From contig NZ_JPRS01000073.1 of NCBI RefSeq assembly GCF_000738085.1, positions 1 through 34,412 of the forward strand: a DNA stretch of 34,412 nucleotides, in the 5' to 3' direction. This document shows positions 9,009-16,482 of the stretch, in pieces (the stretch's first letter is position 1; each line of letters starts with the position of its first letter). Below the pieces are notes generated by a model. That model did no database searches. It saw only the letters and a program-made list of their open reading frames with translations, and had not been told where the DNA came from. This stretch comes from Cryobacterium sp. MLB-32 (GTDB lineage: Bacteria; Actinomycetota; Actinomycetes; Actinomycetales; Microbacteriaceae). The translations under genes and the position numbers were made by a program.

Positions 9009-9779
9009 TTAGAGCGCGGGCTCGGTGACGGTGTTGCTCTGCAGGGTGACGGCGGTCTGCGCGAGCAGGCGGCCGTTGATGGAGGCTCCGGTCTTCATGG
9101 CGATGAGTGTGTGACTGAGGATGGTGCCCTCGAAGTGCGCGGTCGTGCCGATCGCGACCTCACCGGCGGTCTGCCAGAACACGTTCTTGGCCTGCACGCC
9201 GCCCTCGAGCGTCACGTTCTTGGCCGAAGCCTGGGTGATGTCCCCGGAGATCTGGAAGATGAACACGTCGTCGACGCCGCCCTGGAGGATGACGTCGTTC
9301 GAGAGCTGCACGTCAGTGCTCCACGTGTACAGTCCGGGCGTGAGAGTGAGGCCGCCGATCTCCCCGGCGCCGAGGTTGACGAAGTCCGGGTTGGTGCGTC
9401 CGGCGGCGTCGGTGTACGCGATGCCCATGTCGCCGACGGCCCCGGTGAGGCGGGTGTCGTCGACGACCCGGCAGGCCGGGCCGGCCGCGTTGACCGTGTA
9501 GATGGTACCGGTGACCTCGTCGCACGCGACGTGGATGGCGGCACCGGAGATGGGGCTGGATCCGACGTCGCCCAGAATGGCGGAGGCGTAGACATCCGTG
9601 ACCCCTGACTTGGACAGGATGGCGAACGAGCCGGCGCTGCCGAGCTCGACCGGTGTGAGGGGGAGGCTGTCGGCGGAGGCCCCCGCCGCTCCGGCCCCGC
9701 CGATCCCCACCACGGCGGCGGTGAGCAGAACGGCCATCACGCGCTTGCGTGATCGTGACGATGGTGTGAAACGTGACAT
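9009..9779 (-). CDS. Secreted DUF3494 ice-binding protein
   Basis: The protein has 256 residues and starts at the ATG preceded by GAGAGGA on the minus strand; longer in-frame starts would put residues ahead of the signal peptide. It opens with a signal peptide: a basic n-region (SSRSRKR), a hydrophobic core (VMAVLLTAAVVGIGGAGAAG) and a likely cut after ASA (about residue 36). The mature part is one DUF3494 domain: VELGSAGSFAILSKSGVTDV, ILGDVGSSPISG, then LTLTPGLYTW and the repeated beta-solenoid coils (VILQGGVDDVFIFQISGDI, KNVFWQTAGEVAIGTTAHFEGTIL). DUF3494 proteins bind ice, inhibit its recrystallisation and protect cells or their surroundings in frozen habitats. No anchor domain follows, so free secretion is likely. 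Confidence 0.95.
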   Translation of the reverse strand: MSRFTPSSRSRKRVMAVLLTAAVVGIGGAGAAGASADSLPLTPVELGSAGSFAILSKSGVTDVYASAILGDVGSSPISGAAIHVACDEVTGTIYTVNAAGPACRVVDDTRLTGAVGDMGIAYTDAAGRTNPDFVNLGAGEIGGLTLTPGLYTWSTDVQLSNDVILQGGVDDVFIFQISGDITQASAKNVTLEGGVQAKNVFWQTAGEVAIGTTAHFEGTILSHTLIAMKTGASINGRLLAQTAVTLQSNTVTEPAL

Positions 9780-10164
9780 GGTGATCTTCCTCTCAGTCGG
9801 CCCGCACGGTGCGGGCCGGGCAGGGCCACCGAGGACGTGGTCGCCGGTGCTGCACACCGGTTTCTGCCGCTGGCAGGCGCCCACGTCTGCTGGTGGGCAT
9901 GACGAAGAGGCAGCCCGGTCGGCTGATATCGAGCGCCCCAGGCGCGCGCACAACGCGCGCCGCTCATGACCGGTTGCAGCGACAAAATACTGTCTAAGCC
10001 CAGACTAGAGGCACTTTCCGCGTCGGGGTAGACAGGTCGTTTGAAAACAAGCGAATTGGAATGCTTTCGTGACACAGCGCCGCTCGGCAACAAATGTCGG
10101 TGGCTGGTTCTACCGTGGCCGGTACCACTCACCGACGCTCGTGCCGAGAATAAGGGAGCTGATC
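9780..10164. promoter_or_regulatory. Divergent ~385-bp intergenic region with leader hairpins for the ice-binding gene
   Basis: This gap separates the divergent ice-binding gene and small protein gene and contains no convincing gene. Two GC-rich inverted repeats lie on the ice-binding side: GGCCCGCAC/GTGCGGGCC at 9799-9817, just upstream of the ribosome site, and GGCGCGCG/CGCGCGCC at 9941-9961. An AT-richer stretch at about 9975-10060 includes the small palindrome GTCT-N6-AGAC (9993-10006) and probably holds the promoters. A structured leader of up to ~200 nt on a cold-adaptation mRNA is suggestive of post-transcriptional control, but this is inference. Confidence 0.5.
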
Positions 10165-10581
10165 ATGAAGGTACTTGTGGCCACGCGCGCATCGCAGGGC
10201 GCGCGCCGGGGCGATTACGACCACTGCGTCACGGGGGAGCTCGTGTGGATGCTCGAGCCGTGCCCGGCGAGCCTGCGCAATCCCGCGGGAAAGTGCGGGT
10301 GCGGGCGTTCGTTCGAGGGGATGAGCTCGCACCGATCGACGACGACGGCACTGGTGCGCGAGATCCCCGAACTGACCCGTGCCGATTTCGCGGCGGCGCT
10401 GCGTGCCAGTTTCGACGCCCAGGGCTGGTGTCCCTGTTGCTGCGCGCAGCCGGTCGATGAGGCCGTCGACGGCCTCATCGCCGCAGCGGCGCGCTGGCCA
10501 GAGGGAGCCGTGATCGAACGCCGGCTGAACGTGCTGAGCCTTCGGGCCCAGTTGCCGTCGCCGAGAGGCAACGCCGGATAG
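10165..10581 (+). CDS. Small cysteine-rich protein, DUF7715-like, unknown function
   Basis: The ATG at 10165 follows a good AAGGGAG site at 10152-10158; a longer reading from 10069 has no such site. The 138-residue product opens MKVLVATRASQGARRGDYDHCVTGELVW and has a CGCGRSFEGM segment, then a helical middle (LTRADFAAALRASF) and a late CPCCC cluster. The pattern resembles a short actinobacterial family (recalled as DUF7715) with an N-terminal KVLVATxxTQG strand and a CGC motif. Metal binding is possible from the clustered cysteines but unproven. It stands alone, divergent from the ice-binding gene. Confidence 0.75.
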   Translation: MKVLVATRASQGARRGDYDHCVTGELVWMLEPCPASLRNPAGKCGCGRSFEGMSSHRSTTTALVREIPELTRADFAAALRASFDAQGWCPCCCAQPVDEAVDGLIAAAARWPEGAVIERRLNVLSLRAQLPSPRGNAG

Positions 10582-10611
10582 CTCACGCGGTCGAGGCCCA
10601 CGTCGGTAAAT

Positions 10612-10629
10612 GTCCCCCATGAGGGGGAC
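10612..10629. promoter_or_regulatory. GTCCCCC-N4-GGGGGAC palindrome upstream of the J-domain gene
   Basis: Seven-base perfect arms flank ATGA, ending 39 bases before the start codon. The same 7-4-7 architecture with identical arms occurs at 12086-12103 before the TPR-GGDEF gene. A second small palindrome, ACCCTAGGGT (10634-10643), follows and may hold the -10 region. Probably an operator or activator site shared by the two genes. Confidence 0.6.
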
Positions 10630-10668
10630 GGAAACCCTAGGGTAGGGAATACCAGTCCAGGGGGAGCC

Positions 10669-11988
10669 ATGAGCGCGACGCAGAAGAACCTGTACGACGT
10701 GCTCGGGGTGCCTGCTGTCGCCGATTCCACCGAACTCAAACGGGCCTATCGGCGCATGCTCCGGGCGAGCCACCCCGATCTTGGCGGGTCTCCCGAGCAT
10801 TTTCGAGAAATACAGACGGCGTGGGCGGTGCTCGGCGATGCTGATCGCCGGGCCGTCTACGACCGAGGTCTGCTGAACGCACCGACGGCCGATCGGGCGC
10901 GACCGCGGGCATCCGCGCCATCCGCGCCCCGGCGCACCCGTCCGTCGAATGGTCTGGCCGACGTGCACGGACATCCTGGCGGCAGCTCCCGCGCCCGGTA
11001 CCTGCACCAGGTTCGGGATTGGTTCGCCGAGCCTGTCACCCCAGTACCGCCCCGGCCGCCCCAGCCGACCCCCAGGTTGTGGGGGCGGTTCCTGGCACGG
11101 TCGCTGCGCTTGATGTTCGTGATGACCAGCTGGTTCTTTGCCGCCGGAGCGGGGACCGCGCTCGTGCTGGCGTGGCGAGCCGGAACCTTCGAGAGCTCCC
11201 CATACTCCCTCACCACTCTCGCCATCGCCGCCGGCACGCTCTGCGCGGGTCCCGGCGCGGTGTGCTCGGTCGCCATCTCGATTTTGCGCACCGTTCGGAA
11301 CCCGTATCGCCGAGAGGTTGCCCATGTGCGCAAGGCACGCGCGGTCGCCTTCGCCGAGCGACAGGCCGCGTATTCGAGCGCGCTGCTCGAATTCGATCGG
11401 AAACGACGCTCAGTCCCGCAAGACGTGGACACGCTGCTCGCCGAGCCGTTCTCGCCGCGGACCATCGCTCAGGTTTCGGCGGGTGTGCGCGCGAGCCTCA
11501 ATGACGCGCTCGCCGCCGAGATGACGGCGCGGTCGCTGGCCACGCTCGGCTGGGAGTTCTCGGTGTGGCATGACGTGCAGGTCGGGAGGGGGAACGAGTG
11601 CGTCGATCACCTCGTCGTCGGACCCCAGGGACTGACGATCCTGATGTCGATGGGAGCTGCGGCACCGGTGTCGATCACGGGTGATCGGGTGTCGTATGAC
11701 GGTGCTCCTGGGGCAGACCCGGTGAGCCTGTTGCGTGCACGAGTGAACGCCGTGCTGGAAGAGGTCGCCCTGGCGGGGGTGTTGTCGGCCGTGCTGGTGT
11801 ATCCCGACGCCGTGCTGGCGGATCAGAGAGTTCACCGCATCGGCGGGTCCCGGGTGCCCGTCTTCGTCATGGCCGTGTCGACGCTCGCCGCGGCGCTGAC
11901 CGGGGGACTTCCGGGGCTGGGGGACTGCGCCCCCCGGCAGGTCGATCGCCTGCGCGCGAGTGTGGGGGCGCAGACGCGATTCGCATAG
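10669..11988 (+). CDS. J-domain membrane protein with C-terminal NERD-like domain
   Basis: The ATG at 10669 has an AGGGGGAG site immediately upstream. Residues ~7-65 form a J domain with the diagnostic HPD at 35-37 (RASHPDLGG), which would stimulate a DnaK ATPase. A Pro/Arg-rich linker follows, then two hydrophobic segments (about 142-168 and 181-206; FVMTSWFFAAGAGTALVLAW and TLAIAAGTLCAGPGAVCSVAISIL). The C-terminal ~130 residues contain LGWEFSVWHDVQVGRGNECVDHLVVGPQGLTILMS, which resembles the NERD pattern of a predicted nuclease core (helix, strand, D-H-x-V-V-G-P-x-G). The following K normally seen in active NERD nucleases is not evident, so this may be a binding version. No Gly/Phe or zinc-finger region is present, so it is not canonical DnaJ. 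Confidence 0.8.
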   Translation: MSATQKNLYDVLGVPAVADSTELKRAYRRMLRASHPDLGGSPEHFREIQTAWAVLGDADRRAVYDRGLLNAPTADRARPRASAPSAPRRTRPSNGLADVHGHPGGSSRARYLHQVRDWFAEPVTPVPPRPPQPTPRLWGRFLARSLRLMFVMTSWFFAAGAGTALVLAWRAGTFESSPYSLTTLAIAAGTLCAGPGAVCSVAISILRTVRNPYRREVAHVRKARAVAFAERQAAYSSALLEFDRKRRSVPQDVDTLLAEPFSPRTIAQVSAGVRASLNDALAAEMTARSLATLGWEFSVWHDVQVGRGNECVDHLVVGPQGLTILMSMGAAAPVSITGDRVSYDGAPGADPVSLLRARVNAVLEEVALAGVLSAVLVYPDAVLADQRVHRIGGSRVPVFVMAVSTLAAALTGGLPGLGDCAPRQVDRLRASVGAQTRFA

Positions 11989-12085
11989 CAGGAGAGGCGG
12001 CGGTTGGTCGGGGCATCCCGAAACTTATTCTTGCTCGAAATCCTCCATCTGTGCAGCATTTTGCCCCGATCGGGGGTTCCATCGT

Positions 12086-12103
12086 GTCCCCCTTAGGGGG
12101 GAC
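12086..12103. promoter_or_regulatory. GTCCCCC-N4-GGGGGAC palindrome upstream of the TPR-GGDEF gene
   Basis: Same arms and spacing as the site at 10612-10629, with TTAG in the centre, ending 53 bases before the ATG at 12157. A separate perfect palindrome CCCCGATCGGGG lies just before it at 12064-12075. The recurrence supports a shared regulator for the two neighbouring genes. Confidence 0.6.
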
Positions 12104-12156
12104 CCGCATTCGAGTGGTGCGCCGGCGTTTGCGCTGATATGTTCAAAGAAAGTTGA

Positions 12157-13944
12157 ATGATTCTGGGGGGTGCACGCGTGACGCTGAACGATTCAGTTGG
12201 GCACGCTGGAGCGCTCGATGTCGGGCTCCCACCCAACACAGAGGTCGGCCTTGCCACCCCCACGGGAATGGCCGACACCTCGGATTTTCTCGTCCCCGTG
12301 ACGCCATCGATCGACACGGAACCGTCGACGGACACGGAACCGTCCATCGACGGGATGCTGGAGCAGGCCGAGCGCTGGGGTGCCGATGGACGCCACCGCG
12401 ACGGCGCGAAGGTCGCCGAAGCGGTGCTCGCCCGCCCGGATGCAACCTCTGGGCAGCAGGCCCACGCGCGGGAGGCCCTGTCCCTGCATCGTCTGCGACT
12501 CGGCGATTTCGAGGCCTCGGTGCATCAGGGGCTGCTGGCCATGGAATACTTTGTCGCCAGCGACGATCTATTGCGCCAGTCGAAGCTGCACTGCACGCTC
12601 GCGCTGGCCTATCACGAGACGGCGCTGAACGAGCAGGCCCTCCGCCATGTGCTGGCAGCCCTGGAGGCCGCACGGGCCTGCGGGAGTCGTACGGCGGAGT
12701 TCTGGGCGCTGAGCCGCTCCGCGATGGTGCACGAGGCGATGGGCGACCCGACCCGGGGCATGCAGCTCAGTCGGCAAGCCCTGGATCTGGCGCGTACCCT
12801 CGACGACCCGGAGGCCGGCTTCGCCGCCCTCAACAACCTGGGCGACACGTGCATCGAGGTGGCGCGTGGTCAGAAGGCGCTGGGCCTGGATGCCTCGATC
12901 GCACTGCAGGAGGGGCTGATCCACGTGCGGGGCGCCGTCGACGCCGCCCAGGTCCTCGGGCACACGTTCTACGAGTCGATGGCGCTCAGCAACCTCGTGA
13001 GCATTCTCATCGAACTCGAGGAGTATCCCGAAGCACGCGAGCAGGCCTATCGAGCCAAGGAGATGGCCCGCGCGAACGGCTACCGCAACCTCGAGGTCAA
13101 TAACGATGCCCAAATCGCGGCCATCGTGCGAGCACAGGGCAACCTCGACGAGGCAACCGCCATGATGGATGCCCAGCTTGCCGATCCTTCGGCAGAAGAA
13201 GACCTGATGCTGCTCACCACGCTGCATCGCGCCCTGTTCGAAATGCACAAGTCGAGCGGGCGGTTCGAGCAGGCCCTCAACCATTACGAACAGTTGCACG
13301 AGCTCACCTTTCGGATGGCGCAGCAGACGGCCGGGCTCCAGTCCAAAATGCTCATTAACACCATCGAGATCGAACAGGCGCGCCACGACGCCGAGCGGGC
13401 CACGCTCGAGGCGCAGATGCAGCGTCTGCGTGCCGAGGAACTCGATACCGCGGCCCGCACCGATCCGCTGACCCGGCTGCCGAACCGTCGGGCGCTCGAT
13501 ATGGAGCTGCCGCTGATGCTGGAGCGAGCCGAGCGGGACTCGCAGCCGCTGTGCGCGGCGATGATCGACTTCGACCACTTCAAGCAGGTCAATGACGTGT
13601 ACGGGCACGGTGTCGGCGACGAGGTACTGATCGCCATGGCGTCCATGCTGCGCTCGGTGACGCGGGAAGCGGACCTGGCTGTGCGCATGGGTGGGGAAGA
13701 ATTTTTGCTCGTTTTAACGGATACCTCGCGTGAACGAGCGGGCCAGGCCTGCGAACGCCTGCTCGCCTCCGTGCGCGACTTCACGTGGGCATCCATCGGC
13801 CCGGGGCTTTCCTGCACGGTCAGTGCGGGTGTCGCGCAGTGGGACGGGGTCGAGAGGTCCTCCCACTGGCTGGCGCGAGCCGACGCTGCCCTGTATGCCG
13901 CCAAACATGGCGGCCGCGACCGGGTGAGCATTGACCCGACTTAG
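12157..13944 (+). CDS. TPR-GGDEF diguanylate cyclase
   Basis: This 595-residue cytoplasmic protein has no membrane segment. Residues ~65-420 are TPR-like helical repeats (QAHAREALSLHRLRLGDFEA, AALNNLGDTCIEVARGQKAL, SNLVSILIELEEYPEAREQA). A coiled stretch (IEIEQARHDAERATLEAQMQ) leads into a GGDEF domain with DPLTRLPNRRALD, an intact GGEEF active site (512-516) and an I-site READ (503-506). It should make c-di-GMP and be product-inhibited. The TPR region probably senses a protein or peptide partner. The start is uncertain: ATG 12157 has only a purine-rich AAAGAAAG upstream, while GTG 12178 follows a G-run. It is the second GGEEF enzyme in the window and shares an upstream palindrome with the J-domain gene. 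Confidence 0.93.
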   Translation: MILGGARVTLNDSVGHAGALDVGLPPNTEVGLATPTGMADTSDFLVPVTPSIDTEPSTDTEPSIDGMLEQAERWGADGRHRDGAKVAEAVLARPDATSGQQAHAREALSLHRLRLGDFEASVHQGLLAMEYFVASDDLLRQSKLHCTLALAYHETALNEQALRHVLAALEAARACGSRTAEFWALSRSAMVHEAMGDPTRGMQLSRQALDLARTLDDPEAGFAALNNLGDTCIEVARGQKALGLDASIALQEGLIHVRGAVDAAQVLGHTFYESMALSNLVSILIELEEYPEAREQAYRAKEMARANGYRNLEVNNDAQIAAIVRAQGNLDEATAMMDAQLADPSAEEDLMLLTTLHRALFEMHKSSGRFEQALNHYEQLHELTFRMAQQTAGLQSKMLINTIEIEQARHDAERATLEAQMQRLRAEELDTAARTDPLTRLPNRRALDMELPLMLERAERDSQPLCAAMIDFDHFKQVNDVYGHGVGDEVLIAMASMLRSVTREADLAVRMGGEEFLLVLTDTSRERAGQACERLLASVRDFTWASIGPGLSCTVSAGVAQWDGVERSSHWLARADAALYAAKHGGRDRVSIDPT

Positions 13945-14000
13945 CTCGGCCGCTCGGCCGTTCGACCGATGGACGGTTTGACGGCTTCACCGCTTGACTC

Positions 14001-14016
14001 GCCCGCGAGCGCGGGC
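14001..14016. terminator. Short hairpin between converging genes
   Basis: GCCCGC-GAGC-GCGGGC lies between the stop of the TPR-GGDEF gene and the stop of the minus-strand hydrolase. It is a plausible bidirectional terminator but short, with no T-run. Confidence 0.4.
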
Positions 14017-14028
14017 CTGCTGGTCTCG

Positions 14029-14655
14029 CTAGTGCCCGCGGGCGATCCATGCCTCCAGGTCGGGCGCTTCGGCGCCGATCGTCGTCGACTCGCCATGACC
14101 CGTGAGCACCACGGTGTCGGCCGGCAACGTGAGCAGCCGGGTCGTGATCGACTCGATGATGGTGGGAAAGTCGCTGTACGAGCGCCCGGTTGCGCCTGGG
14201 CCACCGTGGAACAGGGTGTCCCCGCTGAACAGCGTGCCGAGCTCCGGAGCGTAGAAACACACCGCTCCCGGGGAGTGCCCCGGGGTGTGGATCACCTCGA
14301 GCTCGGTGTCGGCCACCGTGATGCGCTGGCCGTCCACCAGGGGCAGATGCGTGGAGTTCGGGTAGACGGTCGTCCAGAGCACATCGTCGGCCGGATGCAG
14401 GGACGCGGGTGCCTGAGTGAGAGCCTGTACCCCGGCGATCGCGCCGATGTGGTCATTGTGGGCGTGGGTGCAGTAAATGCCCCGCAGTGTGCGGCCGCCG
14501 ACGGCCTTGAGGATGGCTGCGGGGTTGTGGGCGGCGTCGATCACGATGCATTCGGTGTCATCGCCGACGATCCAGACGTTATTCTCGAGTTCCCAGGTGC
14601 CGCCGTCGAGGCTGAAGCTGCCGGCGGTGATCAGGTGTTCAATGCGAGCATTCAT
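14029..14655 (-). CDS. MBL-fold metallo-hydrolase paired with the mycothiol-dependent formaldehyde dehydrogenase
   Basis: This 208-residue hydrolase starts at an ATG that shares one base with the dehydrogenase stop (TGATG), so the two are translationally coupled. The metallo-beta-lactamase motif HAHNDH is at residues 64-69, followed by the metal histidine in HTPGHSPG, the bridging aspartate in LFSGDTLF and a late GHGESTTIG. The glyoxalase-II-like subgroup hydrolyses thioesters. In mycobacteria the same pairing (MscR plus an MBL protein) suggests hydrolysis of S-formylmycothiol to formate and mycothiol. That role is an inference from context; the fold and metal site are clear. Confidence 0.9.
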   Translation of the reverse strand: MNARIEHLITAGSFSLDGGTWELENNVWIVGDDTECIVIDAAHNPAAILKAVGGRTLRGIYCTHAHNDHIGAIAGVQALTQAPASLHPADDVLWTTVYPNSTHLPLVDGQRITVADTELEVIHTPGHSPGAVCFYAPELGTLFSGDTLFHGGPGATGRSYSDFPTIIESITTRLLTLPADTVVLTGHGESTTIGAEAPDLEAWIARGH

Positions 14656-15749
14656 CAGAGCACCACGACCGATCGCAACACGTCGCCGCGGGCCATCTTG
14701 TCGAAGGCGGCGTCGATCTCCTCGATACCGATCTTCTCGCTCACGAATTCGTCGAGCGGAAGGCGGCCTTGCAGGTACAGGTCGGTGAGCATGGGGAAGT
14801 CCCGTTCCGGCAGGCAGTCGCCATACCACGATGATTTAAGCGAGCCGCCACGACCGAATACGTCGAGCAGAGGAATTTCGAGCATCATCTCGGGCGTGGG
14901 TACGCCCACGAGTACGACTGTTCCGGCGAGGTCGCGGGCATAGAACGCCTGGCGCCACGTTTCCGGGCGGCCGACCGCGTCGATCACGACGTCGGCGCCG
15001 AATCCACCGGTAAGGGCCTGCACCGCCGCCACGACACCGTCCTCGTCGAGGCTCGAGGAATCGATCGAGTGGGTGGCGCCCAGCTCGAGTGCCTTCGCCA
15101 GCTTCTTCGGGTCGCGATCGATGGCGATGACCACGGATGCCCCGGCGAGCTTTGATCCCACGACCGCGGCGTTTCCGACGCCGCCGCAGCCGATCACGGC
15201 CACCGAGTCGCCATGGGTCACGTTGCCGGTGTTCATGGCGGCACCGATGCCGGCCATGATGCCGCAGCCGAGCAGCCCGACGGCGGCGGGGTCGGCGGCG
15301 GGGTCGACCTTGGTGCACTGCTTCTCATGCACCAGGGTCTTGTCGGCGAAGGCGCCGATGCCCAGTGCCGGGCTGAGTTCAGTGCCGTCCGTCAGTGTCA
15401 TCTTCTGCGTGGCATTGAAGGTGTTGAAGCAGTACCAAGGTTCGGCGCGCTTGCAGGCGCGGCAGTCGCCGCACACGGCACGCCAGTTCAGCACGACAAA
15501 GTCGCCCACGGCCACGTGAGTCACGCCCGCGCCGATCACGCTGACGCGCCCGGCGGCCTCATGCCCCAGCAGGAACGGGAAGTCGTCGCTGATGCCGCCC
15601 TCTTTGTAGTGGAAGTCGGTGTGGCACACGCCGCAGGTTTCTACGTCGACCACGACCTCGCCGGGCCCGGGGTCGGGGATCACGATTTCGGTGAGCTCCA
15701 CGGGGGCGCCCTTCGAACGAACAATGACGCCGTGAACGGTGATGGGCAT
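14655..15749 (-). CDS. mscR: S-(hydroxymethyl)mycothiol dehydrogenase, zinc alcohol dehydrogenase family
   Basis: This 364-residue medium-chain dehydrogenase oxidises the formaldehyde-mycothiol adduct with NAD+. The catalytic zinc ligands are visible in CGVCHTD (C39) and GHEAAG (H63/E64). The structural zinc is held by four cysteines, C93, C96, C99 and C107, in [15 protein letters not shown]. The Rossmann motif is [12 protein letters not shown], followed by the acidic AIDRD of an NAD-preferring enzyme. A GAGGAG site lies four bases before the ATG. It heads a coupled pair with an MBL hydrolase and sits 335 bases from a mycoredoxin gene on the same strand, supporting a mycothiol role. Aldehyde or nitrosothiol (MSNO) reduction is also known for this family. 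Confidence 0.9.
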   Translation of the reverse strand: MPITVHGVIVRSKGAPVELTEIVIPDPGPGEVVVDVETCGVCHTDFHYKEGGISDDFPFLLGHEAAGRVSVIGAGVTHVAVGDFVVLNWRAVCGDCRACKRAEPWYCFNTFNATQKMTLTDGTELSPALGIGAFADKTLVHEKQCTKVDPAADPAAVGLLGCGIMAGIGAAMNTGNVTHGDSVAVIGCGGVGNAAVVGSKLAGASVVIAIDRDPKKLAKALELGATHSIDSSSLDEDGVVAAVQALTGGFGADVVIDAVGRPETWRQAFYARDLAGTVVLVGVPTPEMMLEIPLLDVFGRGGSLKSSWYGDCLPERDFPMLTDLYLQGRLPLDEFVSEKIGIEEIDAAFDKMARGDVLRSVVVL

Positions 15750-16084
<335 letters not shown>

Positions 16085-16366
16085 CTACGAGATGGTGCCG
16101 AGGGCGACGAGCTTCGCGTGCAGCGCCGCATCCGTGGGCTCGACGACGTGGGTGTCGTCGGGGAACGCGATCACGGGTATACGGGTGAGGCCGCTGATGG
16201 CCTTGGCCCGGTCGGCGCCGTCTTCCACGGCCTCCAGGTCGACGTAGTCGTAGTCGACCCCGAGCGTGTCGAGCAGCTTCTTGGAACGACGGCAGTCGCC
16301 GCACCACTCGGCGCCGAACATCGTGATGCGCTGGTTCTGGTCTGTGGGTGCCGCAGTGTCTGTCAT
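16085..16366 (-). CDS. Mycoredoxin / glutaredoxin-like protein with CGDC active site
   Basis: This 93-residue thioredoxin-fold protein has the redox motif WCGDC (C22, C25) and the cis-proline segment TRIPVIAF, followed by DDTHVVEPTDAALHAKL at the C terminus. Mycoredoxins reduce protein-mycothiol mixed disulfides in actinobacteria. Their usual motif is CGYC or CGFC, so the Asp in the dipeptide is a variation that could alter the redox potential. Its position upstream of the MscR-like gene on the same strand suggests a shared thiol-stress role, although the 335-base gap argues for separate promoters. Confidence 0.88.
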   Translation of the reverse strand: MTDTAAPTDQNQRITMFGAEWCGDCRRSKKLLDTLGVDYDYVDLEAVEDGADRAKAISGLTRIPVIAFPDDTHVVEPTDAALHAKLVALGTIS

Positions 16367-16393
16367 TCCTTGAGTCTAAAGGCGGCGTATCCG

Positions 16394-16421
16394 TTGACCC
16401 TGAATGCGGGGAAGCTAGGCT
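16394..16421 (+). promoter_or_regulatory. Promoter of the lactate permease gene
   Basis: TTGACC (16394-16399) and TAGGCT (16416-16421) are separated by 16 bases, a good match to a housekeeping actinobacterial promoter. Transcription would start near 16428, leaving a ~55-nt leader that carries an IclR-type site. Confidence 0.55.
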
Positions 16422-16444
16422 GACATCCACGAAACAGTAATAAA

Positions 16445-16461
16445 GTTTCACCATACGAAAA
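16445..16461 (-). promoter_or_regulatory. IclR-type operator before the lactate permease gene
   Basis: Read on the minus strand the site is TTTTCGTATGGTGAAAC, containing the TTTC-N7-GAAA symmetry common to IclR-family sites. It aligns with TTTCCGTATAATGGATA before the iclR gene (18469-18485): 11 of 17 positions are identical and most differences are transitions. Placed downstream of the promoter, it would block transcription when bound. Confidence 0.5.
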
Positions 16462-16482
16462 TTGGTCAGAGAGGACCTCATC

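Noticed and set aside
8670-9608. Plus-strand frame across the DUF429 start and the ice-binding gene
   Set aside because: It covers two confidently identified minus-strand genes and the terminator between them, and it has no recognisable domain.
9941-9961. GGCGCGCG/CGCGCGCC hairpin as a transcription terminator
   Set aside because: It lies upstream of both divergent genes and not after any gene, so a leader or promoter role is more likely.
10041-10460. Alternative plus-strand gene overlapping the small cysteine-rich protein
   Set aside because: It has no ribosome site and no family resemblance, whereas the frame starting at 10165 has both a good site and a family-like N terminus.
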